Part shown: one piece after another, positions 44,385 to 51,629 of the stretch
How the letters are laid out: every line of letters starts with the position of its first letter
How positions within the stretch are numbered: position 1 is the stretch's first letter
Source of the DNA: Fulvivirga lutea
GTDB lineage: Bacteria > Bacteroidota > Bacteroidia > Cytophagales > Cyclobacteriaceae
Length of the DNA: 64,000 nt
Reading direction: 5' to 3'
Assembly: GCF_017068455.1 (NCBI RefSeq)
Contig: NZ_CP070608.1
Location: 1,283,488-1,347,487 of the forward strand
Notes under the pieces: model-generated
What the model saw: the letters and a program-made list of their open reading frames with translations, nothing else
Database searches by the model: none
Told to the model about the DNA's origin: nothing
Position numbers and translations under genes: made by a program

Positions 44385-47383
44385 CATCCATGCAAGAACT
44401 CACTGTACAGAAGGCGGCCATCGAGTGGTTGCAATCCCTCGGATACACAAATCAGGAAGGCAATAGCCTCACTCGTGATTTAAAAAAGGTAGTGCTGGAG
44501 GAGTCTTTACTAAATTTTCTAAAGCGCACCTATCCCGATGTGCCTTCTACAGCCTTACATGAAGCTCTATCTGCCTTTACGCAGCATGAGGGCATGGATG
44601 TCGATCATCGGAACCAGGATTTCCATCGCAAAATGACACAAGGCGTTTCCATTTCATGGAAGGATGCTCAGGGAAAGGAATATGCCAAGCATATCTATCC
44701 CCTCAATTATGAAGAGCCTGAAGCCAATGAGTTTATCTGTGCAGATGAAGTCACTATCATCGGTAAAAACACCCGCAGAACAGATTTGCTCATTTACATC
44801 AATGGCCTGCCATTGGTGGTGTTTGAGTTCAAAAACATGTTCGATGCTGAGGTTGGTGTAGACAATGCCCATCGTCAGATCGGCCATTACCTGCAAGACA
44901 TCCCGCAGCTGTTTGATTACAATGCCATCACCATCCTGTCAGATGGTAGAGAGGCGTTGCACGGCATGTATGGTGCTTCATTCAAATGGTTTACCCCATG
45001 GAAGAGTTTGTATGGAGAAGAGATAGTGAACAAAGCAGAGCTGCAATTAGAAACGTTGCTCAAAGGCTTATTCCCAAAGGCTACGCTACTCAATTACCTG
45101 AAGAATTTCATCTTTCATGAAGACCATAACGGCAAGATCATCAAGAAAGGGGCTAAGTACCATCAGTATTGGGGCATTACCAAGGCCGCGCAAAGCGCAC
45201 TCAAAAACGTAAAGCCTTTGGGTGATGGTAGGCTTGGGGTCATTTGGCATACGCAGGGTTCCGGCAAAAGTATTTCCATGGCCATCCTTACCGGCATATT
45301 GCGGTCGCTGCCACAGTTAAAAAATCCAACCATTGTCATTCAGGTAGACCGTTCAGATTTAGATCAGCAACTGTATGAAAACTTCGTGCTTTGCAAAGAC
45401 CTGGTAGGTGAGGTGCAACATGCCGAAACCACCGATGAGCTGAGAACCTTGTTGAGTACTGATGGAGGGGGTGTAATTTTTACCACCATTGAGAAGTTTA
45501 GGCTCAAGGAATTGGAAGAAGGCAAAGAGGTGTCTCATCCCGTTTTATCAGAACGTTATAACCTTATTGTAATGGCTGATGAAGCACACAGAACCCAATA
45601 TGGTTTTAAAGATGGTGGTTTCGCACAAAATATAAGAATAGCCTTGCCCAATGCATCCTTTATTGGGTTTACCGGCACACCCGTAGATAGTAAAGGAGCA
45701 GACACGGAACTAGTGTTTGGAGATACCATCCACACCTATGACATCAAACAAGCAGTAGAAGATGGAGCCACGGTGCCTATTTATTACGAACCTAAGATGG
45801 TGCCTCTGAATATTAAAGCAGAATACGCCAAAGAGCTGGAGGCCATTGAAGAAGGTGAAGAAGATGATGTGAAGGGCGTATGGGCAGCAGTAGAAGATGC
45901 CGCAGGTGCTGAAGATCGAGTAAATACAGTAGCCAATGATATTCTCACACATTTTAAGGCCAGAATCGCCTCGTTAGATGGTAAAGCCATGGTGGTGTGT
46001 ATGAGCAGGAGAAATTGTGTAAAGATGTATGATGCGCTTACCGCATTGCCAGACTGCCCGGAGGTTGCAGTAATAATGACCAGTAATATTGGTAAAGATC
46101 CTGAAGCATGGAATCCGCACGTCCGCACTAAAGATAGCATGGAGGCAATTAAAAAGCGTTTCCGCACACCTGAAGATCCATTGAAAATGGTGATTGTTCG
46201 GGATATGTGGCTTACCGGTTTTGACGCACCCTGTGTGCATACCATGTATGTAGACAAAATCATGAAAGGTCATAACCTGATGCAGGCCATTGCGCGGGTA
46301 AACAGGGTATTTGAAGATAAACCTAATGGTTTGGTGGTCGATTTTATAGGTATCTCAGGGTTCTTAGCCGAAGCCACCAAGAAATATACAGGCTCAGGAG
46401 GTGCAGGAAAACCCACGGTAGATATTGATGCAGCCGTGGAGTTATGTTTGGAGCAATTTGAGAAGGTAAAGGATTTGTGTGGTGACTTTGATTTGGAAGA
46501 GATCAAAGCCATGTCTGATGCTGAGCAGTTAAGCTGGTCTAATAGTTTGGTGGATAAGCTGCTCAAATCAGATACCGTAACGGATGAATTTTTAAGAGAA
46601 GAGAAGAAGCTCTCTGAGCTAGTGGCCATGACTAATTCTGACAAACGCATTTGGCCAATTCAGGAGGAAGTGGGAATGATTCAGAAAATTAGGGATGTCA
46701 TCAGGAAGATAAAATATCCGCCAGGTGCGAGGCGAGCAAAGAATGATCGCATCAAAGACCTCATTAGTAAATCCTTAGAGTCGCACAAGATTGTTGATTT
46801 GGCTGCCATGTACGATCTGGATAAGATTGATATTTCCATTATTGATGATTCCTTTCAGGCCATTGTTAAAGAAAAGGGTGGAGAGAATATTAAGATTGAA
46901 CTTCTAAGGAGAATCATCAATGATGAGATCAAGGTGAGGATGGTGAAGAACATTAAGAAAATGACCAGCCTGAAGGAGGAGTTAGAAAAAGTGTTGGGCA
47001 ACTACCATAAAAACAGCTTAGATTCCATTGCGGCTATTAAGCATTTGATAGATATAGCCAATGAGTTCAAAAATGATGATAAAAGAACCAAAGAGCTGGG
47101 CTTGTCTGAAGATGAATTGGCCTTTTATGATCTCCTGTCTGCCAATCAATCAATCATAAATGAAGCGGGCCCAATTCAGGATTTAGTGCATGGGGTAGTG
47201 GCATCAGTCAAGAAGAACCTTCAACTCGACTGGACCAAGAAAGAAGATGCCAAGGCAGCCATTCGCCTAGCAGTGAAGAAAGAGCTGAAAGGGAAAGTGC
47301 CGTTTTCAGCATTAGATAAAATACTTCAAGAAGTAATCGAACAAGCCGAAGGCCAGTATAAAGATTGGCCGATGATGGGGTAA
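44381..47383 (+). CDS. hsdR: Type I restriction endonuclease/translocase subunit
   Basis: 1000 residues. The N-terminal PD-(D/E)xK nuclease has Asp135 (RRTDLL) and E149-F-K151 (VVFEFKN). The SF2 DNA-translocase motor follows with TQGSGKS at 291-297, DEAH at 400-403, GFTGTPVD and the later MWLTGFDAPCVHTMYVDK and IARVNRVFEDKPNG motifs. Complete. It ends 3 bp before the tail of a convergent gene with no terminator between them. Codons look richer in G and C than in the KAP and OLD genes, in line with a separate history. Confidence 0.95.
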   Translation: MTSMQELTVQKAAIEWLQSLGYTNQEGNSLTRDLKKVVLEESLLNFLKRTYPDVPSTALHEALSAFTQHEGMDVDHRNQDFHRKMTQGVSISWKDAQGKEYAKHIYPLNYEEPEANEFICADEVTIIGKNTRRTDLLIYINGLPLVVFEFKNMFDAEVGVDNAHRQIGHYLQDIPQLFDYNAITILSDGREALHGMYGASFKWFTPWKSLYGEEIVNKAELQLETLLKGLFPKATLLNYLKNFIFHEDHNGKIIKKGAKYHQYWGITKAAQSALKNVKPLGDGRLGVIWHTQGSGKSISMAILTGILRSLPQLKNPTIVIQVDRSDLDQQLYENFVLCKDLVGEVQHAETTDELRTLLSTDGGGVIFTTIEKFRLKELEEGKEVSHPVLSERYNLIVMADEAHRTQYGFKDGGFAQNIRIALPNASFIGFTGTPVDSKGADTELVFGDTIHTYDIKQAVEDGATVPIYYEPKMVPLNIKAEYAKELEAIEEGEEDDVKGVWAAVEDAAGAEDRVNTVANDILTHFKARIASLDGKAMVVCMSRRNCVKMYDALTALPDCPEVAVIMTSNIGKDPEAWNPHVRTKDSMEAIKKRFRTPEDPLKMVIVRDMWLTGFDAPCVHTMYVDKIMKGHNLMQAIARVNRVFEDKPNGLVVDFIGISGFLAEATKKYTGSGGAGKPTVDIDAAVELCLEQFEKVKDLCGDFDLEEIKAMSDAEQLSWSNSLVDKLLKSDTVTDEFLREEKKLSELVAMTNSDKRIWPIQEEVGMIQKIRDVIRKIKYPPGARRAKNDRIKDLISKSLESHKIVDLAAMYDLDKIDISIIDDSFQAIVKEKGGENIKIELLRRIINDEIKVRMVKNIKKMTSLKEELEKVLGNYHKNSLDSIAAIKHLIDIANEFKNDDKRTKELGLSEDELAFYDLLSANQSIINEAGPIQDLVHGVVASVKKNLQLDWTKKEDAKAAIRLAVKKELKGKVPFSALDKILQEVIEQAEGQYKDWPMMG

Positions 47384-47386
47384 TAT

Positions 47387-47797
47387 TTATTCCCCATCAT
47401 AAAAATACCCGTTGGCTATTTGTTTATACCAGTCATAGCGGTCATCGCCATAATTGTGTATATGGTAATGACGATCAAACTCCTCTTCGATTACCTCTCT
47501 AATTTGGTTTAAACAGTCTAATACGTTTTGAACTTGAAGGTGCTTAATCCACTCATGTCTACCTGAAACAGCCCATTTTCGTAAGCGCCATTTTAATATC
47601 TGTTCAATGAGTTCAGCCTGCCATCGGTAGGAATAATTGATGCTGTGCACTTTGGTAAAAGGTTCCCCCTCTAATTCTATTTCGTACTCCCTCTGCCGTC
47701 TTAACCAATTTGATGAGATGCCGAATTTGATATACTCATTTACGGTTAGTACGTAGAGTTCGGTAGGTTCGTACCATTTGATGTTCTTGGTTAACAT
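47387..47797 (-). CDS. GIY-YIG/T5orf172-like nuclease-fold protein
   Basis: 136 residues. The N-terminal LYVLTVNEYIKFGISSNWLRRQREYE has the shape of a GIY-YIG-type strand pair (Y-[IV]-L ... [KI]-F-G-[IL]-[ST] ... R), best matching the degenerate T5orf172/MUG113 relatives, followed by a helix with RHEWIKH as a candidate catalytic Glu. It is the last gene of a six-gene reverse-strand operon, 8 bp after the 40-residue gene, and ends 3 bp from hsdR. The nuclease call is tentative. Confidence 0.5.
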   Translation of the reverse strand: MLTKNIKWYEPTELYVLTVNEYIKFGISSNWLRRQREYEIELEGEPFTKVHSINYSYRWQAELIEQILKWRLRKWAVSGRHEWIKHLQVQNVLDCLNQIREVIEEEFDRHYHIHNYGDDRYDWYKQIANGYFYDGE

Positions 47798-47805
47798 AAC
47801 TATTG

Positions 47806-47928
47806 TTAGTCACCTTTTTTATCATCCTTTTTTGGTGGTGGAGGTGATGGGTTTTTTAAGTCTGGAATACTTAGATTTTTATATTTTTCTCCTCCTAAAT
47901 CTTTCCATTTCTTTTTTTCTTTAGCCAT
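47806..47928 (-). CDS. 40-residue Lys/Pro-rich peptide
   Basis: A complete small frame: a basic start (MAKEKKKWKDLGGEKY), a short middle, four prolines (PSPPPPKK) and an acidic/basic end (DDKKGD). It begins 4 bp after the SLATT-like gene's stop and ends 8 bp before the GIY-YIG-like gene, spacing equal to the other members of the operon, which supports translation. It is hydrophilic, with no membrane segment. Function unknown; it could be an antidote or adaptor, but that is a guess. Confidence 0.5.
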   Translation of the reverse strand: MAKEKKKWKDLGGEKYKNLSIPDLKNPSPPPPKKDDKKGD

Positions 47929-47932
47929 ATTT

Positions 47933-48427
47933 TTAAATGTTATAATTTAATTTAGTATAATTCTGTGTTTTCAATTCAGCTTTAGCATTAATACTTTCAC
48001 TATTTTGTAGACCCATGTCTTGGTCAAAATTGTAGGCTTTAGCAAATTCATTTTTAAGTTGAAAGAATTCATTACTAGCTTGTTCTTCAGATAAGTTACC
48101 TTGCTCATAATTGAACCATAGCTTTTCAAAGCCTAGTACTATTGCTGCTGCTGCATTTTTCTTTTCTCTAACTTCTTTCAAATACTTTGAATATGGGAAA
48201 TAGGGTCTTACCACGTTAATTACATTTGATAGAGCTATTAAACCACCCCAAACCATGGGTAACTCTTTCCATACTGCCCAAGCACCAATACTTCCTGAGC
48301 TCATGATGGCTAAAAAGACATTTAAGTTTCTTTCCCATTTTTGATATGCATTAATCATCTCATCTAGGAGGAATGATTTGAACACACTGTTCTGATAATT
48401 ATTCCAGATTTTATCTCTCATACTCAT
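47933..48427 (-). CDS. SLATT-like two-helix membrane protein
   Basis: 164 residues: an N-terminal helix (QNSVFKSFLLDEMINAYQKWERNLN), two hydrophobic segments near residues 37-53 and 59-72, then a long cytosolic helical part. This is the plan of SLATT domains, two-TM effectors often found in nucleotide-activated defence systems. No cyclase or SLOG gene is adjacent, so the assignment is by shape. It overlaps the four-helix protein gene by 4 bp (ATGA). Confidence 0.5.
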   Translation of the reverse strand: MSMRDKIWNNYQNSVFKSFLLDEMINAYQKWERNLNVFLAIMSSGSIGAWAVWKELPMVWGGLIALSNVINVVRPYFPYSKYLKEVREKKNAAAAIVLGFEKLWFNYEQGNLSEEQASNEFFQLKNEFAKAYNFDQDMGLQNSESINAKAELKTQNYTKLNYNI

Positions 48428-48954
48428 GAAGTATTTTGGTTGTCTTTAAGTTTTCCACCTCTATTATCTTTTGGTTTAAATAAGCTCTCATAAATTTCTT
48501 CGAGCTTTAAAGTGGCTCGATCTGAAAATAGCCCTGACAGTGCCGCCAAGGTTAATACTCCATAAATGTTAAGATCAGAGGCTAGTGTATTTCCGGCAAA
48601 TAAGCCTCCCCTGAAAACGAAATAGAAAATCAGCGCCAAGCTCATGCCTATGAATGGTCTTAAGATATACCACCAAAGCCAGGTCACTTCGAATTTACGG
48701 TCTCCTACATAATTGGTAAATGAGCTAACCACATGAACAAAACTTCCTAGAAAACCGGATAGTATCACCAGTAGAATTACTCTTTGATCATCACTCAAGT
48801 TGATACCCAAACCAAAGATTGAAGTTTTACTAGCCCAAGCCAGAGTTTCCCCTTCTAACGGAACGGGCCATAATTCATAAATAAGATATGTGCAAAGTGC
48901 ACAAGAAATTATAGCTCCTATACCGAGAATATTTACTAAGTTTTTACCGAACAT
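48424..48954 (-). CDS. Four-helix inner-membrane protein of unknown function
   Basis: 176 residues with four hydrophobic helices (about residues 8-27, 59-81, 95-114 and 127-146), a WLWWYILRPFIG stretch before the third helix, and a cytosolic tail with LFSDRATLKLEEIYESLFK. Proteins with this WWY-LRPF-IG and FSDRA pattern are seen in various bacteria, but I know no function. It lies 4 bp after the 97-residue gene and is coupled to the SLATT-like gene, so these probably form one membrane complex. Confidence 0.6.
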   Translation of the reverse strand: MFGKNLVNILGIGAIISCALCTYLIYELWPVPLEGETLAWASKTSIFGLGINLSDDQRVILLVILSGFLGSFVHVVSSFTNYVGDRKFEVTWLWWYILRPFIGMSLALIFYFVFRGGLFAGNTLASDLNIYGVLTLAALSGLFSDRATLKLEEIYESLFKPKDNRGGKLKDNQNTS

Positions 48955-48958
48955 TTAC

Positions 48959-49252
48959 TTAAAATAGCGTTGCTAATTGAGGGATCTTCTTGGCTATTTC
49001 AATGGCTACACCTCCTAACTGTTCAATTTTACTTTTTAATGCTGCCTGAGATAGGTTCGATTCACTGGCCATTCTCACAACTTCTATGAGTTCATCGTAT
49101 TTCTCTAGATCTGTTGTATCAGATGTTATTTCATCAATTTCATCTCTTGACAAACCCAATAACGAGTTTAATTCTGATTTATAACGACCTTGAAAAGCTA
49201 CTCTATTTTCTTCTGCTCTTCTTCTTAATTTTTCTTCAAATGACTCTGGCAT
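48959..49252 (-). CDS. Small soluble helical protein of unknown function
   Basis: 97 residues, charged N-terminus (FEEKLRRRAEENRVAFQGRYK), acidic centre and a C-terminal amphipathic helix (SKIEQLGGVAIEIAKKIPQLATLF). No signal or membrane segment. It is 4 bp from both neighbours in the operon. It could be a cytosolic partner of the membrane proteins next to it; nothing in the sequence identifies it. Confidence 0.6.
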   Translation of the reverse strand: MPESFEEKLRRRAEENRVAFQGRYKSELNSLLGLSRDEIDEITSDTTDLEKYDELIEVVRMASESNLSQAALKSKIEQLGGVAIEIAKKIPQLATLF

Positions 49253-49256
49253 AACA

Positions 49257-49970
49257 TTAATTTTGGTTTAATACTTCATTTATTTTATCCTTCACTTCTT
49301 TGAATTTTGCTTCGGCATTTTGGATGTCAGATTGATCGACCTTATCCAATAATTCACTTAATTTTTCTGAGGCAGCGTTTAGTTTGTCAGCCGATTTCGA
49401 CCGTAGATCTTCGATGCCGAAAAGATTTAGAATCTCCTCCTGCGATTCATGCACTTTTCTAACGGAGGCAATGTGTGCAGTTACTATGGAATGGGCATAG
49501 ATGATTTGGTTGTATGATTTATCAATCGCTTGCAGTACCTCCTTTTCTTGTTTATTTATCGGTGCCAAAAGTTCTTTACGATAACCTTCGATATCACTTT
49601 GGACATAGGTGACGAAGAAATTCATTGCCTCTAACGCTCTTTTTTTACCTTGAGCATCGGACGAATTATTAGCAGCCGTGTGAATGAATGAAACTAATGA
49701 TTCAGGATCGCCACTTGTAAAATCAGCATAGTCTTGCTCCAGCAGCTTTCCAATTTGATAGGGAGCATAAACATTGTCCACAAAATCATTTACATCATCT
49801 TTCATTCTAGAGAATAATAAGTTTGCTGTTGCTTTGTGGGATTGATAAACGGTGACCAAATCTTTACCCACTGTTGCAGAGAGGTCAACTGCTTGCTGTG
49901 GTACTTTAGCGCATGATGATATTAAAATAATTATGGACAGAGATGTTATTACTTGTAATAGCTTACACAT
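49257..49970 (-). CDS. Helical lipoprotein leading the convergent operon
   Basis: 237 residues with a lipoprotein signal ending LISSC (Cys20), then an almost fully helical chain with coiled-coil-like heptads toward the end (KLNAASEKLSELLDKVDQSDI...). It should sit at the outer leaflet of the inner membrane or at the outer membrane. First gene of the six-gene operon, and 111 bp downstream of the second TCACCT-N4-AGGTGA palindrome. No family is recognised. A lipoprotein in a defence-like operon is unusual. Confidence 0.65.
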   Translation of the reverse strand: MCKLLQVITSLSIIILISSCAKVPQQAVDLSATVGKDLVTVYQSHKATANLLFSRMKDDVNDFVDNVYAPYQIGKLLEQDYADFTSGDPESLVSFIHTAANNSSDAQGKKRALEAMNFFVTYVQSDIEGYRKELLAPINKQEKEVLQAIDKSYNQIIYAHSIVTAHIASVRKVHESQEEILNLFGIEDLRSKSADKLNAASEKLSELLDKVDQSDIQNAEAKFKEVKDKINEVLNQN

Positions 49971-50080
49971 GTGCTTGTTTTTTTAAGAATGAAATATCGA
50001 TACACTTAAGCATTGTTAATCATATCGACTGATATTGGCAATTAATGCAGGAAAGTTCTGAAAACACTTTGAGTAAAAAA

Positions 50081-50096
50081 TCACCTGTTTAGGTGA
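50081..50096. promoter_or_regulatory. Palindromic operator before the six-gene operon (copy 2)
   Basis: TCACCT-GTTT-AGGTGA; read on the reverse strand it is TCACCT-AAAC-AGGTGA followed by TTTTTT, the same layout as at 35573-35588 in front of hsdM. It stands between the XRE regulator gene and the lipoprotein gene. Confidence 0.7.
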
Positions 50097-50199
50097 GAAA
50101 CAGTAATTTCTATTAAGTTTTCCTTTAGAGTGGTAAAACCAGTCGCGAACGGGGTTGAGATATTTGTTAAAATGGAAGACTATAAATAACCTATGGACT

Positions 50200-50448
50200 T
50201 TACTTTATTAGATCTTTTAGTTCGATATTTAAGGCGAGGCATACTTTAAGTAATGTCTTCAGGGTGAGGTTTAATTTGCCTTGCTCAATTCGAACATAGT
50301 TGCCAGAATCCATTAGGCATCTTCTGCTCATTTCAATAGTACTAATACCTTTAGATTTTCTAAGAGACTTTATTTTCTCTCCGATGTTAATTTGAGTATC
50401 GATTAAGAGTTGGTCAAGTTCCATAATTGGACTTTCGGTACTCTGCAA
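50200..50448 (-). CDS. XRE-family helix-turn-helix regulator
   Basis: 82 residues. IGEKIKSLRKSKGISTIEMSRRCLMDSGNYVRIEQGK is the five-helix Cro/C1 DNA-binding domain, filling most of the protein, so it works as a small dimeric repressor or C-protein-like controller. It starts at the ATG at 50448 (a second is at 50424). It lies directly upstream of the operator and six-gene operon. Placed next to a restriction system, it is the best candidate for the protein binding the shared palindromes, but that link is inferred. Confidence 0.85.
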   Translation of the reverse strand: MQSTESPIMELDQLLIDTQINIGEKIKSLRKSKGISTIEMSRRCLMDSGNYVRIEQGKLNLTLKTLLKVCLALNIELKDLIK

Positions 50449-50457
50449 TCAAATATT

Positions 50458-50492
50458 TACTGTATTTAAAAACACTATCATAAAATACAGTA
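50458..50492. promoter_or_regulatory. Inverted repeat before the XRE gene
   Basis: TACTGTATTT (50458-50467) and AAATACAGTA (50483-50492) are perfect 10-bp arms 15 bp apart, in the divergent region between the XRE gene and the gene at 50525. Likely autoregulatory sites or overlapping divergent promoters. Confidence 0.5.
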
Positions 50493-50524
50493 GTTAGTTT
50501 TTTTTGATATCTTAGAAATAAAAA

Positions 50525-50755
50525 ATGCTATCAGATAAAGCAGCTTACGTTTTGGCAGATGCCTTAAAAAAATTAGCGAGTGCTTCAACTACTAAACGAT
50601 GCGAGCATAAAACAAGCGGAACGTGGCAGCCTGGAAAGTTTCATAAATTCATTCAGGTATCTAACAGTGAAGGCTATGCTAATGCTTTTGCGATTTTAGA
50701 AAAAGATGACGGACAGGTAATTTATTGTGACCCTACAAATATCAGGTTTTTATAA
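50525..50755 (+). CDS. Small hypothetical protein
   Basis: 76 residues. A short helix (ADALKKLAS), a basic stretch with Cys (TTKRCEHKTSGTWQPGKFHKF), then beta-rich sequence (YANAFAILEKDDGQVIYCDPTNIRFL). No membrane segment. I do not recognise it. It is divergent from the XRE gene and shares the inverted repeat in the gap, so it may be controlled by that regulator. Confidence 0.55.
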   Translation: MLSDKAAYVLADALKKLASASTTKRCEHKTSGTWQPGKFHKFIQVSNSEGYANAFAILEKDDGQVIYCDPTNIRFL

Positions 50756-50771
50756 TTGAGCATTTTAATGA

Positions 50772-51314
50772 ATGAAAGCTAAACTGAAAAACCTATTTCA
50801 AGTTCTGAATTTTAGATTGAGCTGGTTAGATGAAAGAATTAACCACGAAATTCGATTTCTATTTTTTGTTATCGAGTCACTACTGATGGCCTTATTCTAT
50901 CTACGACTGGGTCTGAATCTTCAAATTACTATTCCTTATGAATATAATTATTGGCAGTATGTTCTATTACTATTTTACTCTTTTCTTTTCCTCTTAACAC
51001 CTTTGTCATCTCAACCACTTATTCCATTTATTCCAGATAATATCATGAACAAATGGGTGCCATTAACAAGAATATCTTTTGTAGTAAGCTTTCTCATTGT
51101 AATTCTTGCTACGGTTGCAATAAACTCAAAAGTGGTTGCGTGGTCTTATTTAATGATACTTTCATCGCAGGTAGGCATTGTATTCTTGTTGTTTTATACA
51201 ATGAAACTATGTCACAATTTTCGTGATATTACGGATGAACTAAGCTTTGTAAAGTATAGGTTAATGTTTCAAATCTTACAGTTGTCTTTTATACTTATTT
51301 ACCTTGGGTTCTAA
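50772..51314 (+). CDS. Multi-spanning membrane protein of unknown function
   Basis: 180 residues with about five hydrophobic helices (near 30-50, 58-78, 95-117, 124-144 and 163-180) and a short basic N-terminus. No transport or enzyme motif is visible. It starts 16 bp after the 76-residue gene, probably in the same transcript. Function cannot be inferred. Confidence 0.55.
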   Translation: MKAKLKNLFQVLNFRLSWLDERINHEIRFLFFVIESLLMALFYLRLGLNLQITIPYEYNYWQYVLLLFYSFLFLLTPLSSQPLIPFIPDNIMNKWVPLTRISFVVSFLIVILATVAINSKVVAWSYLMILSSQVGIVFLLFYTMKLCHNFRDITDELSFVKYRLMFQILQLSFILIYLGF

Positions 51315-51422
51315 TCTATTATTAGCATTTAATTCTTCAAGGTAGCCTAAGCATTTTTATCAGCTGGATATAGAGACTTGCAAGATGTGTTTAGCGCATG
51401 CGTTTTTCAACAGATTAAAAAT

Positions 51423-51629
51423 ATGGGCTTTCATGATATTCTAGAATATTTTAGCAATCTCAAATGGTACGATTGGATTATGTTTTTTACACTTCTTCCA
51501 ATGATTATTGTATTGCTAATTTTTGCAATTAATATGGATAAATACCTACCATCATTTGATTCTAATAAAGTGAAAAAGAAAAATAAAAGGAATCAAAGCA
51601 CAAAGAAGCCAACTAAACACAGACCCTAG
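51423..51629 (+). CDS. Small single-span membrane protein
   Basis: 68 residues from the ATG at 51423: a short helix (FHDILEYFSNLKWYDW), one strong membrane helix (MFFTLLPMIIVLLIFAI) and a very basic Lys/Asn/Ser/Thr tail (SNKVKKKNKRNQSTKKPTKHR). In-frame codons extend upstream to 51378 but only from a TTG. Its TAG stop is also the first CTAG of the repeat array, so the end of this gene borders or has been cut by the array. Confidence 0.45.
   Translation: MGFHDILEYFSNLKWYDWIMFFTLLPMIIVLLIFAINMDKYLPSFDSNKVKKKNKRNQSTKKPTKHRP

Noticed and set aside
45710-46650. Reverse-strand frames inside hsdR
   Set aside because: Antisense shadows of the helicase region, without start signals or recognisable motifs.
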